In this document: positions 50,995-62,045 of the stretch, one piece after another
How the letters are laid out: each line of letters opens with the position of its first letter
Position numbering within the stretch: position 1 is the first letter of the stretch
Source of the DNA: Anticarsia gemmatalis
Lineage: Eukaryota; Arthropoda; Insecta; Lepidoptera; Erebidae
Assembly: GCF_050436995.1 (NCBI RefSeq)
Contig: NC_134757.1
Location: 8,878,501-8,942,500 of the forward strand
Length of the DNA: 64,000 bases
Reading direction: 5' to 3'
Program-made: the position numbers and the translations under genes
The notes under the pieces: generated by a model
Told to the model about the DNA's origin: nothing
Database searches by the model: none
Seen by the model: the letters and a program-made list of their open reading frames with translations, nothing else

Positions 50995-53900
50995 TATTTT
51001 AAAAAGGAAGCGGTGTGAATACCGACATTGAATGATTGGAAGGCGTAAAATAATTACTTAATTAGAAATCGTATAAATTACTTAACCCATATAAATAAGT
51101 ATTATAAATATGTATTGCATTTTTATGTTCGCTATGTTTGTTCAACGTAAGCGACCGTTTATAGTGCGAGTGGAAGAAGTACTTTATTAACATGTCAGAT
51201 TTTTACGACGATAAAAACTTGTACTTATTGTTTTACACATTTCTACACAGAATAAGTACTTATTTCTATTTAACATACAAAAATAACTTGTAATTTTTCT
51301 ACCGAAGAGATTCTTTTCCATTTCGTTCTGTGAGTAACTAAAAAGTACCTAGTCTATATATTTGATACCAAGTTTTCAATCAACTTAAAAACAAAATTTC
51401 ATGAAGCATATAGGATAGACGAACGTACAGAGATTTGCATTTATAATTTTAATGTGTATGAAAAGATGCCCACTTTCCCCATGCATTTCACTCCAGTTAC
51501 AATTAACAAAACGTTTGGTTGTAAATGATTATGTAACGTTCATGTTATGACAAATAATAAAACGTTTAGATGCAAATTAACATTCGCATTCAAAACTACA
51601 GTCATTCTATTGTGTTCATTGTACATGAGATTTCGTTAATAATGGGTGAAATCATAGCTTGTGTGTATTTTTAAAACATAAACTATGTTAAGTATAATAA
51701 TGTTTTTTTTTTAACTATGTATGTATTAGAACATTTTGTCACTTGTTCTACCTCCGAAGTAAATCATCGTGATTAAATCTTGCATCCTTTATCCATCAGT
51801 TCTTGAGGTAATGTAAAACTGTAATCAAATACCAAAGTTCGAAATCTTCAAACTCTAATTATATCGGCAGCGCGATAGACTCAAAATGAGAGGTAACCTT
51901 AGGCCAGAAAAAAGTAGTAATGGGTGCAATTAATTGACTTTTAACTACTACTACATTGTTAAATGATTAAGTTAGTTCTTGATTTCAAAAATAAACCTGA
52001 TTTATTAAACACATGATTAAATTCCATTACAGAAATCTTTCGGAAACCGGAATCAATAATAATTGGAGCTAACAAGCGTGAAACATTTTCTAGAATAAAC
52101 TATGTGTTGGTAATTACTAAACATTATCTTTTTATATTTCAATCATTTCGATTGTGGATTATCGTACCATGACCGGAAAAAGATGTTTGCGTTAGACTTT
52201 ATTGTAATATAGCTAAAGACTGATCGCTTTCTCATAGTTTCTTATCGGTCCTTTTGTTTCCCGAATGTAATAGCTTTTACTATCACAACACTACCTACAA
52301 GGTTTTTATAAGAGAGGCCGTGAGTTTCTTGTTCGCTCTTCTCATAAGGCTCTACTCCGACTATTAAAAGTGTCAACGTTTGGTCTCATTGCACAAACGA
52401 TTTTATTTTGAAAACTAGAGAAATTTCGTCTTATCCCCACAAAAATGCAAAATCTGCATACTTCCTAATTGCATATGTGCCGCAAATTCGAAGGCCAAAC
52501 CCAAATGTAGACCAATGAAGCGGTTCAGTACACAATCATTTATAATGTTAGCATCAGGTCTACGGCATGCCAGCATTGTGTATGCCTTCAATTGACACAT
52601 ATCGATAATGGCAAATAGCGTATTCCTTACCAAATGGCATTATTATGCTATGCAGTTTGCCAATGCATTGGTCGTTCGCCAAACGCCTGGGGGAATATGC
52701 AGGACTATTGCATCTGGACCAATTTATTGGCTACCTAATGTATTTGGATGTTATAGTTACGGTGACTTTAGGTATAATATAAGTTATTGTATCTTACTTT
52801 TCTATTGTGAGGAACTACAATTTCGAAATAGTACCTATACAATTTTTACCGTGTATTTAGTGCCGACTGCCGCTATACGAATTGGGATGAGACTTTCTGA
52901 CTCTGGCATGAAAATAAATAACAATAACATGTTATTTTACTAAATATCTGGGCGTCGGATTTAGTTACTTAACATATGAAATCGCTGTCGTGGTATTAGA
53001 AGACATTTCCACTGGTAAACCAAAAACATATTGATAAGTATGCCAAAGTAAATAAGACCATACACAAACATCTCTAAAATCATTATTTTGATTCATCTTT
53101 CCAAAAAAGGAGGATAAAAGGTTAAAAAACATACACCAAATAACAGTATTTCTTACAAGCCAATTAGTCAAAATAACTTCTCTTCTAGCATTACTTTTTC
53201 GTGGAAATAAAACTTCTTTTGAGAGAAAAACTAAATATTTAGAGGTCAATTCCTAATGGGTCAGCTCTCGGGGAAAATAAAAACGTCTGGTCTTTCTAAC
53301 TTAATCTTAAAGGAACACGAGTTAGGATAACGCAATAATCTTTGATCATGAACGTATAAATAAAATTCAACAGGTTGCTAATAAAATTGACCGATCGTGT
53401 AAAGTTTTGGAGGGTAGAAATCATAGGGCCTTTTATACGCAAAAGTATTGCGATCAAATCAATTCATATTCATACACTAAGTGCGTAGTACGACAGTACG
53501 TTTTTCGCAATTATAAAGATGCTCCTTAAGACTTTACTATTACCTAAAGTGTTGTGAGGTCGTTTCCCAGAGAAAATAATAGCAGAGTCACTACTAGTAC
53601 TAATTTAGTCTAGTCGACTTTAACTGTGACATCTGAAATGCCTAAGCGACAACATTTTGCAAATAAATAATTGTATTTATCGTTATCAATAAAAAAGACT
53701 TTGGCATCATATTAATCTAGTTCAAAAGTCATTTTTTACATCGGAATCTAGTATAACTAGTTAGTTGCTGCTTCAAGCGATGCGAACTAGTTTAGTTTTA
53801 GTTGCTATGCCGACTAAATAATGTAACATATTATAATTAACTAGAAATGGAAATGGGGAAAATATTATCTGATTACGTATACAACTTTCTGCTAGCGTAC

Positions 53901-53999
53901 TGTCAAGGCCGCTTTTCTATTACATATTTAATTGTGCCTTGTTGCCATGTGGGTAGAACGAAACAATCGTTTCACTATTTAGTATTGAGCCTTGTGGAA
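50995..53999. other. AT-rich non-coding DNA
   Basis: A 111-codon plus frame at 52608-52943 begins with ATG but matches no family and sits in an otherwise unremarkable stretch. Nothing else could be supported. Confidence 0.5.
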
Positions 54000-54007
54000 G
54001 GTTCGCG

Positions 54008-54062
54008 TCTTAAAACTATACAAAATAAAAAAAAAATAAAAACTTTCTTAAAACTATACAAA
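54008..54062 (+). repeat. 17-bp direct repeats flanking an A-rich tract
   Basis: TCTTAAAACTATACAAA occurs at 54008-54024 and again, identically, at 54046-54062, separated by a 21-bp A-rich tract. The form resembles a target-site duplication around a bare poly-A insertion left by LINE machinery. A simple 38-bp tandem duplication is an alternative. Confidence 0.7.
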
Positions 54063-57000
54063 CTTAAGAATTTAGAACATCAGTGACTACAGGCTTATGC
54101 AGCTGACGGTGGTCTGTTTGATACAACTAATTCATTTTTAAAATACACAGAATGATTATTTAAGAACTAGATCAATCGTGCATGCCAAGGCTCTCTACTA
54201 AGTAGTCGGACCATAACGACAAACGGTTTGTTTTTGCTTCATTCATATTCATACATCTAGAGACGAATTATTTTCCGAGTTGTCCTTTCTGAAGGATATC
54301 ATCAACATTTCTACGAATATGTGTAATCTTCTTGGACGTCCCTTCGCGGAACTCGTATTTACTTTTCATGTGAAACCCTATAAGTCGTACATAATGATAC
54401 ATCCAATTATAATAGTTAACGAACAGACTTAGACGTCTTAGTGCATATTTTCATAAGTAAAATAAATTGTACCTATTACTGTTTCAATGCGAAGCAAGTG
54501 TCTCCTCTATCAATGAGAGTGAGGTCAGGCTGTAAGTCCACCATGCTGAATAAGTACGAGTTCAGGTACTGTAGTTTTATTGAAGAATTCCATATTTTTA
54601 CAACACTAAAGTGTATTCCTACAGCGCAAAGAAAACACAGCAATAAATAAACAATCCATGTTTTTCTTACAAAGTTTACAACTACGACAATTCTTTGCAG
54701 CAACAATACTATTTTCATTTCACAATCCCATTATGCCTACGGCCTAAATTCACCAATAAAAATATCGAACTATAAACGAGCAAAAAAAATACTGGTAAAA
54801 AAATTCTTACGCCGGAGGCCTACCGAGCTATTTTTGTTATTATTTAAGACCTGAGTAATAAAAACGTTGTCGCATGCAAAGCTCTTTTAGGCGCAGAAAC
54901 TTCGTGACTGAAATACAGACAAGTTGTCAGTGTTCTAATAATGCTTGGTAAGTTATTAGGTACCTTAGAGGGCGCTAGTGAGATCGCAAAGCCTGTTAAG
55001 CATTCGACTGAGTCATGAGACATGACAAAATCAAATTTTAAATGAGATGTATTTTTTCCAAGTAAGTACACTTATTCGATCATTGGGTTTCCAAAGTTCG
55101 TATTTAAATAAAAAATGGTCTTGTAAGAATTTAAGTGAATCATTCGGTTCACCTTGAAGGCTTTTAATATAAATTGATCCAATACAACGTCGTTTATATT
55201 CGATCATCTTTTGATTAATTACCACAAACCCGTGACATTGCAATGTAAAATACAATCAAATTCTTTAAAAGTGAACTATAAAACAGTTTAAAATAGTCAG
55301 CGGTATATTCTAACAAATAAAACAAGAGTTTTATAGCTTCCAGTAAACGATTTTATTAAATCTCAGAGAGCGATTATCTCAAACACGACAACTTGTTAAG
55401 ATAATCGGCGCGTCAGTAAAATTAACGACCTCCGAACTTATTCCCTCGTAAATCTTTTAACGTGCGGCCGAAGGATTCCGCATCCGTGTCAAACGACTCG
55501 TAAATTGTGATCCGATAAATCATCGACGAACTAATCTATTTTAGTACAAGCTTCAACTATTTCACAAATTAGTATCGAAATTTCAAGGCGAAATGTCAAT
55601 CAAAAACGCGTGGGACGTACGAACTTGGCCGAATTTCACGGCAATTTGATCTTTATTAGGCCATTATAGAAGCTGTTATTGTTTGTATTGCACCGTTGTT
55701 TACTACGGACGGCTTACAATCACAGCACCGAGAGAGGTCAATGCTTACATCTCATGCATCACTTAACTTGATCCGACGATCGTGCCCGTACATAAAACAA
55801 GAAGTAAAAAGCACTTAAATTCCCACATTCCATTCACACAGCGTTCAAAGATAAGATGATTTAAGTTAGAGAATCAGGTCGCATCTAACCATCTAAGCAA
55901 ATCGAATAGAATTCATGCTTTAGATTGTTAGTCGGAATCAGAACAATACTGTCAATTATTCGAATAATTCTGGTTGTTCCAATTAAATGAGAGCCCGAAT
56001 GGCAAGCATTTCACAGTATCTGAGTTGGGAACTCGATTTTGGCCCGCAAATTAGAGGCAGAGAATTGTTTAGAATAACTGATGGAATAAACATTCTGAAT
56101 TATTTTCTAGTTAGCAGGGGTATAGCTGTGAAATGAGAACAGAAATTGTTCTGTCGACCGACCTTATTAATAATATCCGATGTTAATATTAGATATGGTT
56201 AATTATACTGTTATTTTGCGTAATTATTCACACTGACGGAAATAATTTGAAATTCCTTAACATTCAATTTATATTAATCGATTATTGAAACATTTGGGAG
56301 CCGTCTACATTGATTATTCAAAACAGCTGAGTGGAAGAGAAAGGTAGTTAGGTTCTCACAAGCAGCAACGATTTATTAATCAATTTGCTTCGATTCCGAC
56401 AATCATTTCTCAAATTGGGAATTGAGGAGAGCTGTACGCTGGGTACAAATCTGTAGAGTAAGTACGTTGGCAACTTTCCAAGTTTCGTAATTCTCAAGAC
56501 TCCATGTCAAAGTTCATATGCAAAGCGGAGATGTCTATCGGGCATTACTCACCAAGTAGCACTTTAGGAGGCTTCCGTAAATTTGTCAAATACACCGACA
56601 CATACCTGCCGACAAAAAAAAACTTTATTAGCATTTCAAACAAGAAAAATAAAGTTTCCTAAAGATATTTCACAGGAAGGAAAATGTATTTTAAAGTCTT
56701 GAAATTCTCGTGATTTTTCAATCGTTGTTGAAGGATAATTAAAATCGTTATAAAAATACATGCTATTATCCTTAATAAGGGCAATAACAATTAAAATTTT
56801 AATGTGTAGTTAACCCGCTTATTGGAAAATTTTACACAACACCGGAATAATAAACGATATTGCTGAATAAAGGCAAAGAGTACTCGATTCAAATAAGCTA
56901 TTTAGATCCATGATTGAATGGAGACAAGCTCACTTAAATTCACTTTCATCGATAGGAAACAAAAGGCATTGGGAATGAGAATAGCATTGTTGTTGGAGTG

Positions 57001-58800
57001 AGAGCGCAAATAAAATAAAAAACTTAGATTTGTTTAACAAACCGTAGCCGGGACGCGTTTATCTATCCATTCACGCCCACTAGTCGCGATAATGCGATGC
57101 TCGAATTACAATAGCTGTTTGGAAAGAAAAAACCGCTAGGCTAATTTAGTGCACTATACTATACTTTTGCTCTATTTATTTGTGTTAGTAATCAGTACAA
57201 AGAATTAACGCAAAACGAATATTAAAAAATATAACATTTTAAGGACAATTGTTTGTCTTCATAAACTTGCAAGCACATCTATCCAAATTTCTCTTATTAA
57301 GCTATCCAATACTTATCTACAATTCTACACATCGGACGGTAACTCTACCATTACCACAACATAAATATCAATTCATTCAGCCCTCCATTGTGTCCGAAAA
57401 TCAATACACACAATAGTTACTTTGAAATCCACGTACGATTCCGCTAATTTCAACAAAGCCTGTCATAATATAAACACGCGAGGACATTGTTGTAACAAGT
57501 GCATTATGCAACCTCAAATACGCATTACGTTGTGCATCGAGGATCAAAGCTGGGTATAAATAAACAGATTATTGGCCAACACTACACGATTCCCCATGTT
57601 ATCCATTGAATCAGTATGAATGATAATGCAATTGGATTAGTGAGGTGCAATCGCGACGGTTCGGTTACGTACACTCAATCGCATCAGATTACCGAGTCCG
57701 TCTGAGCTTGGTACACATCAATCACGTTTGAATCAATGCTACACTCCTTATCTGATGTCTTAGTCTCCTGAGTACAGCTTACGGTACAACTATAACTGCT
57801 ATCAATAAGGAATTACGAACTGTGACGTCATAGACTCAGTAGCAGAAACTGCTTACTAGTTCTATGATACATATTCCGAGAATATAAGGTCTCGTTTGAG
57901 CAGATATGAACGGGACATGTCTGAAATATATTTTAGGTAAGCACTCGATAGAAAAAAATATATTCGAAAAAAAAAAACATAGGCGTTACATATTTCATAT
58001 TTAATACCTATAAATATATCCTATTTCGAAATACGTATAAAATATACGACTCACGAAAGCCGTTTGGAATACCGTTTTTCTAAAAACGTATGGTATATTT
58101 GTGGTTAATCGTTCCATATTAGCTATGTAAGAATTTTAATGAAAAATATAACATTACACGTACCCATTATGGCACGCACGCATCAAATTTATTCAAAAAG
58201 AACTTTAATGAATTCCAATGCATTCGCCGACACACACGAGTGTATTCAAAACACCATTAGATATGCTAAGAACATAAAATAATTTTGAATTAAATCTACC
58301 GCTAGTTAAGGTCGAAGACCTACTTGATATCGCTTGAATATTACATATGAAATTACGTAGGTATATGTATATCATGAGTAATGCGGCTCCGTCAGGTGTG
58401 ATCGTAAGCAATGCGTGACGACTAATAATATAACACTATATTCTCCCATGAGCCTGTTAGATCCAATCAGAGGCACGTACATTGAATACGGAGACGTCAT
58501 TGTCAGATAGAGAGGCGTACCCGCTCCGAATAGTGCAAATCTTCATAATTATAACGTGAGCAGACTGCCTACGTATTGTGCGGTGTGTGTGAAACGCCTT
58601 AATTACATTGACAAGTACGAGCCAACTCGATCCACTAACAGAGCTACTCCGATGAATATTAATAGGAGCTTCGTGCTTAACCGGTGTGTGATGTCAAAAT
58701 ATATTATAGACGTTACATGGTTAACATTCATTTACATAGGTATATCGTGTGCTTATGAAAGTACATGTTACAAAATCCAATAATTGTTGGGATACAACAG
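54063..58800. other. Non-coding DNA
   Basis: About 55360-55760 is of higher complexity. It includes a 9-bp inverted repeat, CGATTATCT / AGATAATCG (55371-55379 and 55399-55407). A perfect TGACGTCA is at 57823-57830. No genes or mobile elements were recognised. Confidence 0.45.
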
Positions 58801-58839
58801 CAAGCGCTACAAAAATGACGAAACGGAACGATGTTTAAA

Positions 58840-59170
58840 CAAAAAATCAATCAAAGCGACGCGCGCGAGCTCGACAAAAGTATCAATATTGGCGATATCG
58901 GTGCGATTCACAGCGGCCGTAACAAGGTGGGTCGCTGACAAAACAAATTTACATAAATCCCAGTGAATCCGTAAAAATGACGCGCGACAGCCGAGCCGAT
59001 AAGCCTCGGGTATCATTAGCTCGGGACAGACTCAGGCGATCACTCACTTGTGCGGCCTCCAATACGAATAGGCTCGGAGAAAAAAAAATCCCAAATATCA
59101 ATCTTCTTTCCCTCATTCTTCCTACGATCAATTCTAAATTGAAAATCCCGGGAGATATGGAATCACTCAA
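58840..59170. other. CpG-rich patch with overlapping open frames
   Basis: CpG is dense (for example GCGACGCGCGCGAGCTCG at 58856-58873 and ATGACGCGCGACAGCCGAGC at 58977-58996). Frames of 60-87 codons are open on both strands, as expected where GC lowers stop frequency. It could be a promoter or first-exon region of an unannotated transcript. Confidence 0.45.
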
Positions 59171-59240
59171 AGCCCTTATCTCAGAGCTGCGAATAAAACG
59201 AAAGAATACGATAACTGAAAATTACCGACGTTTTCCTTAG
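58977..59240 (+). CDS. Unrecognised 87-codon open frame (doubtful)
   Basis: It starts with ATG in a good context (AAAA before ATG, A after) within a CpG-rich patch. The peptide is basic and polar at the N-terminus (about residues 1-25, many Arg and Asp) and hydrophobic around residues 42-50. It ends with a Lys/Arg/Glu-rich stretch that could form a helix. No domain is recognised. Overlapping minus-strand frames of similar length weaken the case that this one is coding. Confidence 0.15.
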   Translation: MTRDSRADKPRVSLARDRLRRSLTCAASNTNRLGEKKIPNINLLSLILPTINSKLKIPGDMESLKALISELRIKRKNTITENYRRFP

Positions 59241-60305
59241 AAGTCTACAAGAAGCCCTTGAGAGTTCATTTCCTTAGATTCATACATAATTTAGCTTTGT
59301 ATTATAGGCATTTCTGTAGTCTTCACATCTTATAATATAATAAGTATTCGTGAATGTTGAAATACAAACAAGTTTGTATTCTCCTCGCTGTATTAGCATG
59401 ACGTAAAAAGTGTGATAATCGATACGTTCAATTGAGCTCGTAACGAGTGAAGGCCTTGAGATGCGTGACAGCTATTCGATATAACATTATTTTCTACAAA
59501 GTAAACATGGTATCGTAACATTGCCATATATAAATGGACAGGTATCGTCATGGTTGGTTCCGATAGGTACAACTGTAGGTAATGCTTACACGAGGCCGAT
59601 TGGTAAAACCACGCGTAACAATGCCGTACAAAATAAAAGACTATAATGACTAACAGTTACATGTGTGTGCACTCGTTTGTTCGCTGTTAGAAAGGTAAAC
59701 ACTTAAACAGGTATCAAATAGGTCGATTAACCGTGAATATGCTCTAATGATAAGCAAATGTTTAATGTAACCGAGTCGGTAAATTTCGAATACATTTTGA
59801 GGACTTAATTCGATTCTATTACAACTTAATTATTTAATTCCATCTGAACGGGGATCAAATTTATTTATAAAGATACATGACAGATACGTTTAACTCAACT
59901 TGTTTCTTAATTACATGTAGTACAGCGCAACGATAATAAAATCATATACAAAATCTTGCAAATCAAGTCATTCGAAAATGACTTCCGATTTCTCGCAACG
60001 ACGAAAAGTGCTCCCGCGTTTATTAATTTCGAAGTCCGTCGGTGCACTGAAGAAGTTTCATAACAATCGCAAGCTGAACTTCGAAACTGTACGACTTTCC
60101 TTCTTCTTCTTTTATTTCTCAAGACACAATCAAACTGGGGTACAACGTAAAGGATTTTCTAGCAATCTTCAACTACACTGCAGAACTCAAAAGGCCTTTG
60201 ATATAATTTGAGATAAAACTTTCCCGAAGATTATGTGCCGCATTCTATATCATATAGGAACAAACTTTGTTTAATGCTATTTGTTTCCTGCTTTATCTTT
60301 ACAAA
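59241..60305. other. AT-rich non-coding DNA, nothing recognised
   Basis: Frames at 59907-60211 on both strands are unrecognised and probably chance. Confidence 0.5.
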
Positions 60306-60586
60306 TCTATACTAATATTATAAAGCTGAAGAGTTTGTTTGTTTGTTTGTTTGATTGTTTGTTTGTTTGTTTGTTTGTTTGAACGCGCTAATCTCAGGAA
60401 CTACTGATCCGATTTGAAAAATTCTTTCAGTGTTAGATAGCCCGTTTATCGAGGAAGGTTATAGGCTATATATCATCACGCTACGACCAATAGGAGCAGA
60501 GTACGAGTAAAAAATGTAACAAAAACGGGGGAAAATTTCACCATTCTCTCTTATGTGACGCAAGCGAAGTTGCGCGGGTCAGCTAG
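60306..60586 (+). mobile_element. Nearly intact non-autonomous Helitron
   Basis: The element begins TCTATACTAATATTATAAAG directly after an A and ends in CTAG (60583-60586) directly before a T, as expected for Helitron insertion between A and T. A hairpin just before the end (CGCAA 60559-60563, loop GCGAAG, TTGCG 60570-60574) matches the 3' termination hairpin of the superfamily. The interior holds a GTTT microsatellite and family words such as CCAATAGGAGCAGAG and CAGTGTTAGATAGCCCGTTT. At about 281 bp it has no Rep/helicase gene and would depend on an autonomous partner. All terminal features are intact, so it looks the youngest Helitron in the window. Confidence 0.88.
60332..60381 (+). repeat. 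(GTTT)n microsatellite inside the Helitron
   Basis: About twelve GTTT units with a single GATT interruption near 60352. In this Helitron group the GTTT tract is a usual internal feature and tends to vary in length between copies. Confidence 0.9.
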
Positions 60587-61772
60587 TACGTAGATAAAAG
60601 TTCAAAATGAACATTGAAACTAAATAAGTATCTATCAAAATCAATATTAAGAAATATAAAAACTATTTGTAAACGTAATTAGCACCACGTTTTCTAGTTT
60701 GAGCATAATATTACTTGAGTACTGTAAACTTTATACACGCACACTGCCAAATTCATAACTTTTCGTTTCTCAAGCATAAAAGCAATCATCTCCGTGTGTA
60801 TATGGGCACGAGCTTCAAAATCCCTTTTATTCAAAAGAAGTAAATTACAAAAACCTGTTTCGAGGGCCCTGAACGGGAAAAGAGCTGATTCGGCCGAAAT
60901 AAGGATTTGATAATGACATAAAAGAGCAATTCTACTAAATTATCTCGTGATACGCAGCAAAAAGAAGTCTTCATTGGTGATTTTATGAGACACATTGAAG
61001 ATCAAATAGTAATAAATATATATCATTGGAGGAGGTCTTAAACACAATCGTTGGGTTCGAAACTTATCGGTTGGAATATATTAATGTTTGTTATATTTAT
61101 GTTTGTTTTTGTCATGCAAATATATTTGTTTTAAAAGGTTTATCCGTGTATTTTATGATTGGGATTAGGTCGTTGACATCTAAACAAGTTATTTCTAACT
61201 CGTAATGTAGAAAATCCATTTTACAAAAACGTTATTTAAGAGGATGATAACAATATTGTTCACTCTATGCATATGATACAAATCATTCTAATCTTTGACT
61301 ATTTAAATTCGTTCAAACAAGCAACTAATGTAACTAAAGCACCATGATGATTCTTAGTTAGCTGAACACAAAATCTTCTTATCTAGTTGTTGTAAACTTT
61401 ATTTGTGCGCCTGAATACTTGTTCCAGAAGGTTTGTAAGTTTTCTCTACAATTAAAGGCGGGGTTGACGTCAGACAGGTGACCGTTTGTAAAAATATTAG
61501 CCAAATCACTTGACAACATGTCTTTGAAAAATAAAACATGCTGTGTCGACCCCACTTATCTTAAGATAAGGTTAAGACAAAAAAAAAGAAAATGATAAAA
61601 ATATTTATGTCGTTTTCCTAGTTAGTTTATTCCATAGCAAAGTAATAATGTAATCTAATTATATTATCTTTAGTAACCATTATTCAACATAATGAAGATA
61701 AAATAATGATTATCATATCGCGGAGAGGACCTAAGCTAAACATCAAAACATTGGCTGACATTTTAACTGCAC
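60587..61772. other. AT-rich non-coding DNA with one CRE octamer
   Basis: A perfect TGACGTCA is at 61465-61472. Nothing else was recognised. Confidence 0.5.
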
Positions 61773-62045
61773 GTTTGGCGCAGTGGTTTAAGCGGTCACC
61801 TCGCCGCAAGAACCGTAGCGCCGCGTGTGGTGGGTTCGAATCCTACCCGGGACAAATCTTTGTGTGATGAGCACGAGTATTTGTTCTGAGCCTGGTTGTC
61901 AATTTATCTATATAAGTATATATTTAGAAGTATATAAGTATGTTTATCAGTTATTTGGTTACCATAGTACAAGCTCTGCTTAGTTTGGAATCAAATGACC
62001 GTGTGTGAGTTGTCCATTAATATTTATTTTTTTTTTTATTTTATT
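61773..62045 (+). mobile_element. tRNA-derived lepidopteran SINE, near full length
   Basis: The head carries a Pol III A box (TGGCGCAGTGG, 61776-61786) and B box (GGTTCGAATCC, 61833-61843). It is followed by the family-typical body: CCCGGGACAAATCTTTGTGT, GATGAGCACGAGTATTTGTT, TACCATAGTACAAGCTCTGC and TTAGTTTGGAATCAAATGAC. A T-rich 3' end lies at about 62022-62042. It is non-coding and would have moved using LINE proteins. The copy is little decayed. I recognise it from memory as a SINE widespread in moths and butterflies. Target-site duplications could not be fixed with confidence, so both boundaries are approximate. Confidence 0.85.

Noticed and set aside
52608..52943. 111-codon frame starting with ATG
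   Set aside because: No domain, an AT-driven peptide with a low-complexity Asn-rich end, and an overlapping minus-strand frame at the 5' side.
61773..61855. True tRNA gene
   Set aside because: A and B boxes are good, but there is no acceptor stem, the A-B spacing is long, and a typical SINE body follows directly.
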